Positions 11,001 through 19,356 of a stretch of 64,000 nucleotides of DNA are shown one piece after another. The notes beneath the pieces were generated by a model, which ran no database searches, had not been told where the DNA came from, and worked only from the letters and a program-made list of their open reading frames with translations. Origin of the DNA: Kastovskya adunca ATA6-11-RM4 (GTDB lineage Bacteria > Cyanobacteriota > Cyanobacteriia > Cyanobacteriales > Coleofasciculaceae); assembly GCA_019359445.1 (NCBI GenBank), contig JAHHHJ010000012.1:1-64000 (forward strand). The letters are read 5' to 3'. Every line of letters starts with the position of its first letter. Within the stretch, counting starts at the first letter, position 1. The translations under genes and the position numbers were made by a program.

Positions 11001-14000
11001 TAAAACTCAAAGGAACAGTTCTGCACATTCATGGGAATCATATCAATGTTTGGTGTAACCATATTGCTACAAATATTCCTTTTTTAGAACAAGGATTTCT
11101 CAGTTGTGTGGAAGCCGGTGATGTGACGATGGCAAACTACAACGGCTATCAAAGCTCCTGGCAGCTTATCCAGATGGGAACTCCACTCCTAGAAACGTAC
11201 AACTCGATTCAAAAATACGCTCGCTCTGCCCAGCAATTTCAGCAGGAAGCTGTCTACCAGATGATTAGATTGCAGCAGCAGCTACTGCTAAATTTATCCG
11301 GTCTAACTCACCACAATTTGACCTTGAGCGACGATAAATTTGATGAATCACGCGCTTTTTCCATCCTTAGGGATGCAGAGTTTTTTAGTGGAATTATCTT
11401 TTATCACATCATCAAATTAATTGTATTTTTCACCTATGGACAATACGAGGAGGCGCTGAGTTCTGCGTTGCAAGTGGAAATGCAGATACTGGCAACGCTG
11501 GCACTACCAATCGAAACCGATTGTGTTTTGTATTACTCACTGACCTTGGCGGCGCTTTATCCAACCGCCTCTTGTGAAGAACAGGAAGGGTTTTTACAAA
11601 CCTTGAAAATGCATCAGTACCAATTGCAGAATTGGGCAAACCACTGTCCTGCTAACTTCTTACATAAGTCTCAATTAGTGGCGGCACAGATAGCTCAGAT
11701 TCAGGGTCGGGAGATGGAAGCAATGCGCCTGTATGAGCAGTCGATTCGCTGTGCCCGTGAGCAGGGATTTGTGCATTATGAAGCCTTGGCGTATGAGTTA
11801 GCCGCTAAGTTTTATTTAGAGCGGGAGTTTGAAGCGATCGCTAAAACCTATCTGCAAGAGGCAAGGAATGCCTATCGGCGTTGGGAGGCGTTCGGCAAAG
11901 TTAAGCAGCTTGAGGAGCACTATCCGCTTTTATTGCCGCAACCGTTGTCACCATCGCCTGTCTCCAGCGAAACGTTTTTAAGCACGGGGGAGCAACTCGA
12001 CTTTTTATCAGTTGTTAAGGCATCTCAATCCATCTCCAGTGAAATTGTCTTGTCTCGGTTGTTGGAGACATTGATGCAGATTGCCCTTGAGCAAGCAGGA
12101 GCCGAACTGGGTTATTTGTTGCTCGATCACGATCAAAACTTGGTAATAGAAGTCGAAGCAAGAATAAATCCCCAAGCGGAAAAACTTAATGTTTCGCGAC
12201 CTAAGTCGGTAGGTGAAATTGCATTGCCTCAGTCAATACTGAATTATGTGCAGCGCACTCAAGAAATTGTGATTTTGTCCAATGCTACTGAGCAAAATCT
12301 ATTTTTGGAAGATGAGTATGTGATCCAAAAGCAACCAAAGTCTGTACTTTGTTTGCCGATCACCCGTCAGTCAAACTTGCTGGGAATTTTATATTTAGAA
12401 AATAACTTCATCCCCAACGCTTTTACCCATGACAAGCTTTCTGTGCTAGAGATTTTGGCAGTTCAAATTGCCATTTCCCTGGAAAATGCTCGTCTTTATC
12501 AAGGGCTAGAAGACAGCCAAGAACAACTTAACCTGGCATTGAAGTCTGCCCAAATCGGTATTTGGAGTTGGGATATTCTCAACGATCACTTTGACTGGGA
12601 TGAGCAGGTTTATCAACTCTTTGGAGTCACATCAGGAACGTTTATCGGCCATTCAGAAGCCGTATTGGTTCGCGTGCATCCAGATGACCGCGAATTGCTC
12701 GCCCAATCTTTGAGCAGAGCGATTAACGAAGGCGTAGAACACGATCTGGAATATCGACTTATTCGGGATGATGGCAGCATCCGCTACGCGGCTTGCCGGG
12801 GAAGAGCCTCTTTCAACGCAGAGGGCAAAGCGACTCGCATGAGTGGTGTTGTACTCGATATCACAGAGCGCAAACAAGCGGAAGAATCTCTGCTGATTTC
12901 TGACGCCGCCTTACAGCAAATGCCTGATGCTGTTCTGTTAACTGATCTGGAGGGTAATATTCAACGATGGCTGGGCAATGCGGAGCAAATTTTCGGCTAT
13001 ACCGCCTCCGAAGCGATCGCCAAACCTGTGAATTTCTTATATCACCCTGACATTGCAGAAACGATGACCGCCCAAATCATCCAGTCGATTCAGCAAACCG
13101 GAGGATTTTGCAGCGAAATTCCCTGTGTGAGAAAAGACGGGTCAAACGTGTTGATTGAAACAACATCGAAGATTGTTTACGACAAAACGGGTAAGCCCCT
13201 GTTTTTAGTGGGTATCAACAAAGATATTACTGAACGCAAACAGGCGGAAGCGGAACGTACCCAACTGTACGCCGAGCAAACCGCCCGTCTAGAAGCAGAA
13301 GCCGATCGGCGGCGAGCCGCGTTTTTGGCTCAAGTCAGTGCCACCCTCGCCTCTTCCCTGGATTATGAAAGCACCCTTTCCAGCGTGGCAAACCTGGTTG
13401 TGCCCTACTTCGCCGACTGGTGCAGCGTTGACCTCCTGCAAGACAATCAATCGATTCATCGGGTCGCCGTTGCCCATCGAGATCCGGAGAAAGTGAAACT
13501 CGCCTGGGAACTCCATCAGCGCTATCCTAGACCGTTGGATGCTCCGGAAGGTGTGCCGAAAGTGCTGCGTACCGGACAAACAGAAATGTGGGCAGAAATT
13601 CCAGATGCGATCCTGGCAGAAGCGGTCAAAGATTCAGAACATCTGCAAATTCTGCGGGAACTGGGTTTAAAGTCCTGTATTATCTCACCGTTGATGGCAC
13701 GGGGACGAATTCTCGGTGCGATTACGTTTGTCACAGCTGAATCCGCCCATTGTTTTAGCACCGCCGACCTCTCACTGGCGGAAGATATTGCTCATCGAGC
13801 AGCGATCGCCATCGACAATGCCCGCCTCTATCGGGAAGCGCAGCAGGCGCAACAAACGGCGGAGCGAGCAGCCCAGCGAATTGCCCGTCTCCAGTCGATC
13901 ACCGCTGCCCTTTCAGAATCCCTCACACCCGCCCAAGTGTCTGAAGTCATCGTCGAACAGGGCATGGCGGCTTTGGGTGCAAACTATGCTCTGGTGGCAT

Positions 14001-15544
14001 TGCTCAATGAAAGGGGTACGGAACTGGAAATTGTGCGAGCGGTTGGCTATGAAGGGAATCAAACCGATGGCTGGCAACGTTTTTCTATCGATGCAGCCGT
14101 CCCTCTAGCAGAAGCGGTACGGACTAGACAACCTATTTGGGGTGAAACGTCAGGAAAACGAGCCGCTCGTTACCCTCATCTGGCTGAAGCCTATGCTCGA
14201 TTTAATTTCGAGACTTGGATTTCTATCCCGCTAATAGTAGAGAATCGGGCAGTGGGAGGACTGTCTATGGGCTTCACGGAGCCGCAACAGCTCAATCAGG
14301 ATGACCAAGCTTTTATTTTGGCGTTGGCGCAACAATGCGCCCAAGCGATCGCCCGTTCCCATCTCTACGAAGCCGAACGAACCGCGCGAAGTGCGGCGGA
14401 AGCGGCAAACCGGATCAAAGATGAATTTTTAGCCGTTCTCTCCCACGAACTGAGAACGCCGCTTAACCCGATTTTGGGTTGGGCAAAGCTGCTGCGGAGC
14501 CGCAAGTTCGATCCGGCAACAAGCGATCGCGCCTTAGAAACCATTGAGCGCAACGCTAAGTTACAAACCCAATTAATTGAAGATCTGCTCGATGTCTCTC
14601 GCATTCTTCAGGGTAAGCTGAGTCTCAAAGTTTGCCCCGTTGACTTGGTATCGACGATTAAAGCTGCCATCGAAACGGTGCGGCTATCAGCCGAAGCCAA
14701 GTCTATCCAGATTCAGGCAATCCTCGAACCTGGCATCGGGCAGGTTTCCGGTGATGCCAATCGATTGCAGCAAGTCGTTTGGAATCTGCTTGCCAACGCC
14801 GTTAAGTTTACTCCCCCTGGGGGACAGGTAGAGATTACCTTAGAGCAGGTCGGCACCCAAGCTCACATCACCGTCACCGACACAGGTAAGGGGATTGTAC
14901 CGGAGTTTTTACCCTATGTGTTTGATTATTTCCGTCAGGCAGATGGTAGCACCACACGCACCTTTGGGGGATTGGGTCTAGGACTGGCAATCGTCCACCA
15001 TCTCGTAGAACTTCATGGTGGCACCGTTAGCGCCTCTAGTCTGGGTGAAGGACAAGGTGCAACCTTCCTCATCAAGCTTCCCTGTTTGCCAAATGAGCGA
15101 GAAAGGCACTCAGATGAAGAAGACAACTTGTCACGGCTGAATTTTCACTCCTTACCCCTGTCTGGCTTACAAATTCTTGTGGTGGATGATGATGCAGATA
15201 TGCGAGAGTTTTTGTGCTTTATGTTGGAGCAATATGGCGCAACTGTGACTTCTGTCGCCTCAGCAAGGGAAGCGCTGACTACACTAAGACAATCCCCGCC
15301 AAATGTCGTCATCAGTGATATTGGTATGCCAGAAATGGATGGTTATATGCTGATGCGACAGGTGAGGAGTCTCAAACCAGAGCAAGGAGGAAATATTCCC
15401 GCGATCGCTTTGAGTGCCTATGCTGCCGAGATTGATTACCAACTAGCGATCGCCGCAGGATTTCAACAGCACATTTCTAAGCCTGTAGAGCCAGAGAAAT
15501 TGGTGGATGCGATCGCCTTATTAATTAACGAAAAAAAGCAATGA
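8090..15544 (+). CDS. Giant Ser/Thr-kinase-like, AAA, PAS/GAF hybrid histidine kinase
   Basis: The 2484 residues read in order: Ser/Thr-kinase fold (1-270; Lys37, DFG Asp147), AAA-type ATPase (about 290-560; Walker A GYSGIGKSS near 329, Walker B-like FLDDMQW), a long helical TPR-like region (about 650-1290), GAF (about 1313-1460), two PAS domains (about 1482 and 1603), two more GAF domains (about 1740 and 1930), HisKA with SHELRTPL near 2117, HATPase_c with N, G1 and G2 boxes (about 2210-2330) and a receiver with Asp in ISDIGMPEMDG (about 2360-2480). The first kinase has HKN (126-128) where active kinases have HRD. The protein is predicted to be cytoplasmic; its signal is unknown. The family is typical of cyanobacteria. 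Confidence 0.93.
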   Translation: MTLTLPGFTIVNLLKEGGKALLYRGIRVEDQCSVIVKGLRPDCCTPNNIEQLRHEYAIAQRLNTPVAVKAYALEMHQGVPYLILEDFGGRSLDQLLDHFREPMAFLKIAIQITNAIAQIHRHSIVHKNIKPQNILVNLETHQIKIGDFGIAAFIPYEQQLVSSSSQIAGSLAYLSPEQTGRMNRGIDHRSDLYSLGITFYEMLTGQLPFQGRDPLEWVHCHIAKSPPPVTHVRPEIGRSLCDIVMKLLSKMAEDRYQSALGLQFDLEQCLHQLETTGQIASFPLGEQDISERFQIPQKLYGREREIAQLLQAFERVVSQGTPELVFVAGYSGIGKSSLVNELQKPIVRERGIFISGKFDQYKQDIPYSTLVQAFQTVVRQILTEPEEQLATWRKQIQAVFGNNGRLITDVIPEVELIVGEQPPVPDLGPAESQNRFNLVFQNFISVFAKPEHPLAIFLDDMQWSDSATLNLIQTIATGSNLQHICFILAFRDNEVELLHPFLRRNRIRPRGAKITDIVLAPLNLYHVNQLITETLHCQPEQSESLAQLVIQKTDGNPFFVNEFLKTLYQENLLTFERHHRVWQWDQAQIEAQGITDNIVDLMIGRMQKLPTATQQALKLASCIGNRFDLEVLAIVGESPQETANALWEAVLRGFIIPTEATENIDKSYRFNHDRIQQAAYALIADEQKQAVHLTIGRLLLKNVNPDQLEEQIFDLVNQLNLAVDLITEQTEKNELIRLNLIASKKAKASTAYLPARKMLAVAMKLLHENAWLEHYQQTFTLFKERAECEFLTGNLELAEKLFKLLLIKAQFDIDKVHVYMLQIKLYQVLSRYKETLAVGLEALKIFEVTFPDSEEQVQVAIAIENSQVLINLRDRKVADLLNAPTLQDPNFKTLIALLSTLGPPAYLARPSIFPLIVLKAVNLSLKYGNTEDSCFAYSMYAMSLVSIFRDIPTGYAFSEMSIQLNEKLNDLKLKGTVLHIHGNHINVWCNHIATNIPFLEQGFLSCVEAGDVTMANYNGYQSSWQLIQMGTPLLETYNSIQKYARSAQQFQQEAVYQMIRLQQQLLLNLSGLTHHNLTLSDDKFDESRAFSILRDAEFFSGIIFYHIIKLIVFFTYGQYEEALSSALQVEMQILATLALPIETDCVLYYSLTLAALYPTASCEEQEGFLQTLKMHQYQLQNWANHCPANFLHKSQLVAAQIAQIQGREMEAMRLYEQSIRCAREQGFVHYEALAYELAAKFYLEREFEAIAKTYLQEARNAYRRWEAFGKVKQLEEHYPLLLPQPLSPSPVSSETFLSTGEQLDFLSVVKASQSISSEIVLSRLLETLMQIALEQAGAELGYLLLDHDQNLVIEVEARINPQAEKLNVSRPKSVGEIALPQSILNYVQRTQEIVILSNATEQNLFLEDEYVIQKQPKSVLCLPITRQSNLLGILYLENNFIPNAFTHDKLSVLEILAVQIAISLENARLYQGLEDSQEQLNLALKSAQIGIWSWDILNDHFDWDEQVYQLFGVTSGTFIGHSEAVLVRVHPDDRELLAQSLSRAINEGVEHDLEYRLIRDDGSIRYAACRGRASFNAEGKATRMSGVVLDITERKQAEESLLISDAALQQMPDAVLLTDLEGNIQRWLGNAEQIFGYTASEAIAKPVNFLYHPDIAETMTAQIIQSIQQTGGFCSEIPCVRKDGSNVLIETTSKIVYDKTGKPLFLVGINKDITERKQAEAERTQLYAEQTARLEAEADRRRAAFLAQVSATLASSLDYESTLSSVANLVVPYFADWCSVDLLQDNQSIHRVAVAHRDPEKVKLAWELHQRYPRPLDAPEGVPKVLRTGQTEMWAEIPDAILAEAVKDSEHLQILRELGLKSCIISPLMARGRILGAITFVTAESAHCFSTADLSLAEDIAHRAAIAIDNARLYREAQQAQQTAERAAQRIARLQSITAALSESLTPAQVSEVIVEQGMAALGANYALVALLNERGTELEIVRAVGYEGNQTDGWQRFSIDAAVPLAEAVRTRQPIWGETSGKRAARYPHLAEAYARFNFETWISIPLIVENRAVGGLSMGFTEPQQLNQDDQAFILALAQQCAQAIARSHLYEAERTARSAAEAANRIKDEFLAVLSHELRTPLNPILGWAKLLRSRKFDPATSDRALETIERNAKLQTQLIEDLLDVSRILQGKLSLKVCPVDLVSTIKAAIETVRLSAEAKSIQIQAILEPGIGQVSGDANRLQQVVWNLLANAVKFTPPGGQVEITLEQVGTQAHITVTDTGKGIVPEFLPYVFDYFRQADGSTTRTFGGLGLGLAIVHHLVELHGGTVSASSLGEGQGATFLIKLPCLPNERERHSDEEDNLSRLNFHSLPLSGLQILVVDDDADMREFLCFMLEQYGATVTSVASAREALTTLRQSPPNVVISDIGMPEMDGYMLMRQVRSLKPEQGGNIPAIALSAYAAEIDYQLAIAAGFQQHISKPVEPEKLVDAIALLINEKKQ

Positions 15545-15584
15545 TATGCACAACCTCCCCTGTCATGCAACTTGCTCAGAACTT

Positions 15585-16343
15585 TCACCGAATATCTTCA
15601 TAAAACTGCTTCAGATACGCAGGCGAAGCACCGACTCCCCACAAAAAACCGATGTATAAATAAATCAACGTTGCCTTCCAAGTTCCCCACTTAGCAACGC
15701 GACGGTCAGAACTTTGCACAACGCGATTGATCTGGCGAATCCGTCCCTGTCGCACCAGCTTCAAGCAAAGGTCGGCTTCCTCCAAAATTGGCAAAGCGGC
15801 ATCAAATCCGCCGCACTTCCAGAAATCTTGGCGACGACAAAACATCACCTGGTCGCCAAACAGCAAGCGCAATCCTTTGAAAAACAAATAAGGATGAAAG
15901 ATTAACGGCGCGTAGTAAGTTTTCAGATAGTTGTGCAAAGACACTCCCCAACGTGTTGTCTCAGCACCAGCCATCAGAGAAATAAAGCCCCCGCAGCTAA
16001 CGGTTTGATCTGCCAACGTCTCCTCAATTACCGCTACCAAATCATCCGGTACAGTGGTATCCGCATGTAGAAAACAGAGAATATCCCCAGCCGCGACTTC
16101 TGCACCTTGGTTCATCTGTACTGCTCTGCCCCGTGGTGAGTGGGTGAGCACATAGGTAGTATCTGTAGACTGAGTCAGCGTCTGGCAAAGACGATCAGCT
16201 AGCGTTACCGTCTCGTCTTCGCTACCTCCATCCACCACCAACACTTCCCACGCTGGGGGAGTAAGTAGGCTGAGTTGGCGCAAAGTACGTTCTAAACACC
16301 GTCCTTCGTTGAGTGTGGGAATAACAATTGAGAGGCGAACCAT
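15585..16343 (-). CDS. TIGR04283-type family 2 glycosyltransferase
   Basis: About 252 residues of a GT-A glycosyltransferase. The blocks RLSIVIPTLNE, EVLVVDGGSEDET, GRAVQMNQGA and DILCFLHADT match the TIGR04283 family, which databases name after arsenosugar biosynthesis; no arsM-like gene adjoins it, so that role is unproven. The frame stays open to 16604, but that extension overlaps htpX and carries no family sequence. The ATG at 16343 begins exactly at the conserved first strand (MVRLSIVIP) and is preferred. The C-terminus is hydrophobic (ATLIYLYIGFLWGVG). Confidence 0.83.
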   Translation of the reverse strand: MVRLSIVIPTLNEGRCLERTLRQLSLLTPPAWEVLVVDGGSEDETVTLADRLCQTLTQSTDTTYVLTHSPRGRAVQMNQGAEVAAGDILCFLHADTTVPDDLVAVIEETLADQTVSCGGFISLMAGAETTRWGVSLHNYLKTYYAPLIFHPYLFFKGLRLLFGDQVMFCRRQDFWKCGGFDAALPILEEADLCLKLVRQGRIRQINRVVQSSDRRVAKWGTWKATLIYLYIGFLWGVGASPAYLKQFYEDIR

Positions 16344-16482
16344 TAGTACAGGAAGGTTGAGGGAAAAACTGTAGTAGCACTTCAGAAACCCAGAGGATAA
16401 TCCCTGGCGCTTTACGGGTAAACAGGTAGCCTCTGACAAAAAAATTCCGGTGGTAACACCGGAAACAGAAGGCAAAACACCC

Positions 16483-17361
16483 TTAGACTGCAACAGGTGT
16501 TTGTTGCTTTTGTGCCAATTCCAAAAGACGACGAATGCGTTCTTCTGTCGGCGGATGGGTGCGGAACAGTGTTTGCAAGCCTTCTTTGGAAAGGGGATTG
16601 ACAATCAATAACGGTGAAAGTGATGGGTTGCCATTCATGGGGATTTTATGACCCATTTCTTCCAGCTTTTCTAGCGCACTTGCTAGGGCGGTGGGGTTGC
16701 CAGTAATTTGTGCTGAACCAATGTCCGCAGAGTATTCGCGGGTACGAGAAATCGCCATTTGAATCAGTGCTGCGGAAAGGGGAGCAAGAATGATCAAGAA
16801 TAAGATCCCTAAGGGGTTTGAAGCTTGACGGCGATCGCGGGTAACGGGGCCATATAGCGCCCCAAAGGTCAGAATGCGCCCTAGGTAGGTAACCGCCCCT
16901 GCCAATGTCCCCGCAACGGCTTGAGTGAGGGTATCGCGGTTGCGGATGTGGGTTAATTCGTGGGCGAGTACGCCCTCTAATTCTTCGCGGGAAAGCAAAT
17001 CCATAATGCCTGTGGTTACGGCTATGGCTGCATGGTTTGGGTCGCGTCCTGTCGCAAAGGCGTTAGGAGATTGCGTTGGTACGACAAATAACGTCGGCAT
17101 GGGAATTTCGGCTTTTTTGCTCAACGAAGCTACCATGTCGTAGAGTTCAGGCGATTGTTCGCGGGGAAGGGGTTGAGCGTGGTAGGAGGCGAGGGCGATT
17201 TTGTCGGAGGAATACCAGGAACCAAAACTGGTAATCGCGGCTAAGACAAAACCGATAATCAGTCCCTGTTCGTTACCGATCAAGTAATATCCAGCCAAAA
17301 CCAAAAGACCACTCAAGAGTCCAAGTAAGGTTGCTGTCTTTAATTGATTGATGCCCAGCAT
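16483..17361 (-). CDS. htpX: M48 family membrane zinc protease HtpX
   Basis: The 292-residue protein has two N-terminal membrane segments, the zinc motif HELTH in VLAHELTHIRNRD, a further membrane segment pair after it and the third zinc ligand in EYSADIGSA. HtpX degrades damaged membrane proteins, with its active site facing the cytoplasm. A TTG nine codons upstream keeps the frame open, but the ATG at 17361 gives the usual family length and N-terminus (MLGINQLKTA). It is the upstream neighbour of the glycosyltransferase on the same strand, separated by about 140 bp. Confidence 0.93.
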   Translation of the reverse strand: MLGINQLKTATLLGLLSGLLVLAGYYLIGNEQGLIIGFVLAAITSFGSWYSSDKIALASYHAQPLPREQSPELYDMVASLSKKAEIPMPTLFVVPTQSPNAFATGRDPNHAAIAVTTGIMDLLSREELEGVLAHELTHIRNRDTLTQAVAGTLAGAVTYLGRILTFGALYGPVTRDRRQASNPLGILFLIILAPLSAALIQMAISRTREYSADIGSAQITGNPTALASALEKLEEMGHKIPMNGNPSLSPLLIVNPLSKEGLQTLFRTHPPTEERIRRLLELAQKQQTPVAV

Positions 17362-17646
17362 AAATTTTTTACCAATTATTGATGACAATTTTCTGTATTG
17401 TTATCAAGTTCTCAGATCCCCCTAGTTCTCTGTCTCTATCCTGTGAGCGATATTTTTCTCTGACCGCTGGCAGGAATGCGATCGCCATCAAGAAACATGT
17501 TGAGGGAGTCAGATTCTTTACCAAGCATTCTTTATCTCAATCATCAATGAAGTTAGCTTTTATTTTCGGGTGAAAATTGCCAGGATTTAAAGCGAAATCA
17601 TTAATGATATATACCCGCGAAACGACAAACTTCAGTACAAATAAAT

Positions 17647-17675
17647 AACCCTAGCCAATTGAATCGACTAGGGTT
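17647..17675 (-). terminator. Terminator of the psb34 operon
   Basis: AACCCTAG and CTAGGGTT form a perfect eight-base stem around a 13-base loop, about 25 bp after the last minus-strand gene of the psb34 operon. On the minus strand the stem is followed by ATTTATTTGT. The remaining part of the 340 bp gap up to htpX shows no gene. Confidence 0.6.
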
Positions 17676-17700
17676 TAAAAAATACTAAGTATTTACGACT

Positions 17701-17937
17701 CTAGAAAGAGCGGAAAATAAAAACTCCAACAATAAAGGACACAACGATAGCTTTCAAAAGATTGTTGAAAAGCTGCCCTAACTCTGGGTTAGAACCTAGT
17801 AATAGATCGTTGCGACCAGCGGTAAAAAATAAAGACCAAGCTTGGTTAGTAGCAATCGGTGCAAAGTTGTTGAAGTCACTTCTAAAAACAGCAGGCAGAC
17901 AAACGTAGCGGTTGGCAATGTCAAAGTCAGTTTTCAT
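17701..17937 (-). CDS. Unrecognised 78-residue membrane protein, second gene of psb34 operon
   Basis: I do not recognise this family. The protein has a polar N-terminal part (MKTDFDIANRY...), a middle containing SLFFTAGRNDLLLGSNPELG and one C-terminal membrane segment (about 60-76, AIVVSFIVGVFIF). The start at 17937 is fixed by a strong AGGAG seven bases before the ATG; the frame upstream of it overlaps psb34. It follows psb34 by 50 bp on the same strand and ends just before a terminator, so the two are probably co-transcribed. Shared light regulation, and a role near photosystem or pigment proteins, is inference from context only. Confidence 0.75.
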   Translation of the reverse strand: MKTDFDIANRYVCLPAVFRSDFNNFAPIATNQAWSLFFTAGRNDLLLGSNPELGQLFNNLLKAIVVSFIVGVFIFRSF

Positions 17938-17987
17938 AGCAATTCTCCTGTGTTTGTAAACTTGCATTGATTGAGACAAAGAATGGT

Positions 17988-18158
17988 CTAGCTGACACCG
18001 AATGCCGTCAATAACAGCAGACATAGAAGTAAGACAGCTACTCCGCCTTGAAGGGCATAGCGACGTTGCTGCTCAATGCTGGGATACTCTGCGGGGTACA
18101 TAGCGGATTCAACGGCGTAGTTGTTGAGGATGCCTCGGTCGTTGGTGGTGTATCTCAT
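17988..18158 (-). CDS. psb34: Psb34 / ssl1498-type light-harvesting-like protein
   Basis: This 56-residue protein carries the family N-terminus (MRYTTNDRGILNNYAVE), the YPSIEQQRRYALQG block and a single C-terminal membrane segment (GVAVLLLCLLLLTAFGV). Proteins of this type (ssl1498, named Psb34) bind photosystem II assembly intermediates in the thylakoid membrane and are related to high-light-inducible proteins. The ATG at 18158 has AAGGT at the right distance; an 11-codon upstream extension is not conserved family sequence. The promoter region carries three 10-bp-spaced RpaB-type repeats. Confidence 0.88.
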   Translation of the reverse strand: MRYTTNDRGILNNYAVESAMYPAEYPSIEQQRRYALQGGVAVLLLCLLLLTAFGVS

Positions 18159-18169
18159 ATCGTTTACCT

Positions 18170-18218
18170 TTTGTAACCTTATGTAAATCAATGTAACGAA
18201 TTATTTACACATTGTCAA
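18170..18218 (-). promoter_or_regulatory. psb34 promoter with triple HLR1 (RpaB) repeats
   Basis: On the minus strand TTGACA (18213-18218) and TACATT (18190-18195) are separated by exactly 17 bp. Overlapping the -10 box and running downstream are GTTACATT, TTTACATA and GTTACAAA, each starting 10 bp after the last. Adjacent pairs fit the HLR1 consensus bound by RpaB, (G/T)TTACA(T/A)(T/A) repeated with a two-base gap. Their position over and after the -10 box suggests repression, as known for high-light genes; that is inference. Confidence 0.8.
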
Positions 18219-18299
18219 CAAACTCCATTTTTTTGCTATGAGGCTTAGTTGGGTCAGCAATAAGCACGGTTTAACAGCGGGTTACATTTGCCTTTGCCC

Positions 18300-19160
18300 C
18301 TACCTCAACTTGGACTTCTCAAGCGGATAGTGATCAGTGGCGGTTGCAGACCATTCCCACATGGAACCCGCGTAGTTTTTGACGTTGGTAAAGCCTAAAT
18401 CTGCTAGCACCGCTAGGAAGAACCCGGAGCGAACGCCACCCGTACAGTAAGTAGCAACGGGCGTATGGGTTTCTATTCCGGCAGCTTTGAGGGTTTCCAG
18501 GATTTGTTCCCGTGGTAGTAAGTACCCCGAATTATCTAATAACGTTCTGAAGTAAAAAGGGACAGCACGGGGAATGTGTCCGCCTCTTTTTTCTCCGTAA
18601 ATCGTCAAGCCAGCATATTCGCAAGGGGAGCGGGTATCTATAACTTTGAAGGCTGAGTTGGAGAGTTGCGCTTGGAGTTCATCGCGTTGAATTTCCCAAA
18701 AACGCGATCGCTTCACGGTAAAATCTCCCGGAGTTGGCTGTGTCAGTTCCCAGACAATCGGTACGCCCACTTGCATCAAGGCTGGATAGCCGCCATCAAC
18801 AAACGCCGCCCGAGAGTGTCCCAGCGTCCGCAGCATCCACACAATCCGCCCCTCTTCCCCAAAATCTCGCGCCGGATTCCCCGCAACAATCACGGGTTTA
18901 TCGTTGCAAATCCCCAGAGAACGCAGCTTTTGGGCTAAAACCTCTACATCATCAATTAATTTGCCCTGATTAGGGAATTTTTTCTGAGAAAATCGCTGCC
19001 AATTTACCTGCACTGCACCAGGAACATGTCCTAGCAACCACAGCACCGGATTGCGAACATCCAGAACAGTTGCTCCCTGTTCGATCAGTCGCTTTGCTAG
19101 TTCTGCACTCACTACCCAGCGATTTTGGAGGAACGGATTTGAGTTAACGTTAGTCCCCAT
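18300..19160 (-). CDS. Tandem-rhodanese sulfurtransferase
   Basis: The 286 residues hold two rhodanese domains (about 15-135 and 160-280). The first is inactive in form; the second has the catalytic loop CTGGVRS in VATYCTGGVRSGF. Such enzymes move sulfane sulfur from thiosulfate or 3-mercaptopyruvate to cyanide or thiols in the cytoplasm; the loop is closer to thiosulfate sulfurtransferases, and the natural acceptor is unknown. The start region (ATG at 19160) overlaps by 11 bp the tail of a decayed toxin gene that reads into it. Confidence 0.9.
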   Translation of the reverse strand: MGTNVNSNPFLQNRWVVSAELAKRLIEQGATVLDVRNPVLWLLGHVPGAVQVNWQRFSQKKFPNQGKLIDDVEVLAQKLRSLGICNDKPVIVAGNPARDFGEEGRIVWMLRTLGHSRAAFVDGGYPALMQVGVPIVWELTQPTPGDFTVKRSRFWEIQRDELQAQLSNSAFKVIDTRSPCEYAGLTIYGEKRGGHIPRAVPFYFRTLLDNSGYLLPREQILETLKAAGIETHTPVATYCTGGVRSGFFLAVLADLGFTNVKNYAGSMWEWSATATDHYPLEKSKLR

Positions 19161-19347
19161 AGTGAGTTCTGGCTCTTATGATAAAGACAGTGCGAGTATC
19201 TTCGATAATCTCGTAAAGAATTCGATCTTTCCTATTTAATCTATAAGAATAATGAAAATAAAACTTAGTTTTGAGCCAATTGCAAAAAATGAATTTAACT
19301 TGTAATCCTGATGTCAATTCACTCTTTTTTGCAAAGATATAAAAGTA
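19150..19347 (-). pseudogene. Remnant of a YoeB/Txe-type mRNA interferase toxin
   Basis: The minus strand between a TAG at 19348-19350 and a TAA at 19150-19152 is open for 66 codons. Its last half reads YSYRLNRKDRILYEI and then IIRARTHYGD, a clear match to the C-terminal core of YoeB/Txe toxins (SRRI..hRLVYE...HY). The preceding 30 codons do not resemble the family, and no start codon or N-terminal half follows the antitoxin gene, which ends nine bases upstream. I read it as a toxin gene that lost its 5' half. Confidence 0.6.
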
Positions 19348-19356
19348 CTAAAAACT

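Noticed and set aside
16344-16604. N-terminal extension of the glycosyltransferase frame
   Set aside because: It overlaps the end of htpX, has no family sequence, and the conserved first strand starts at the ATG at 16343.
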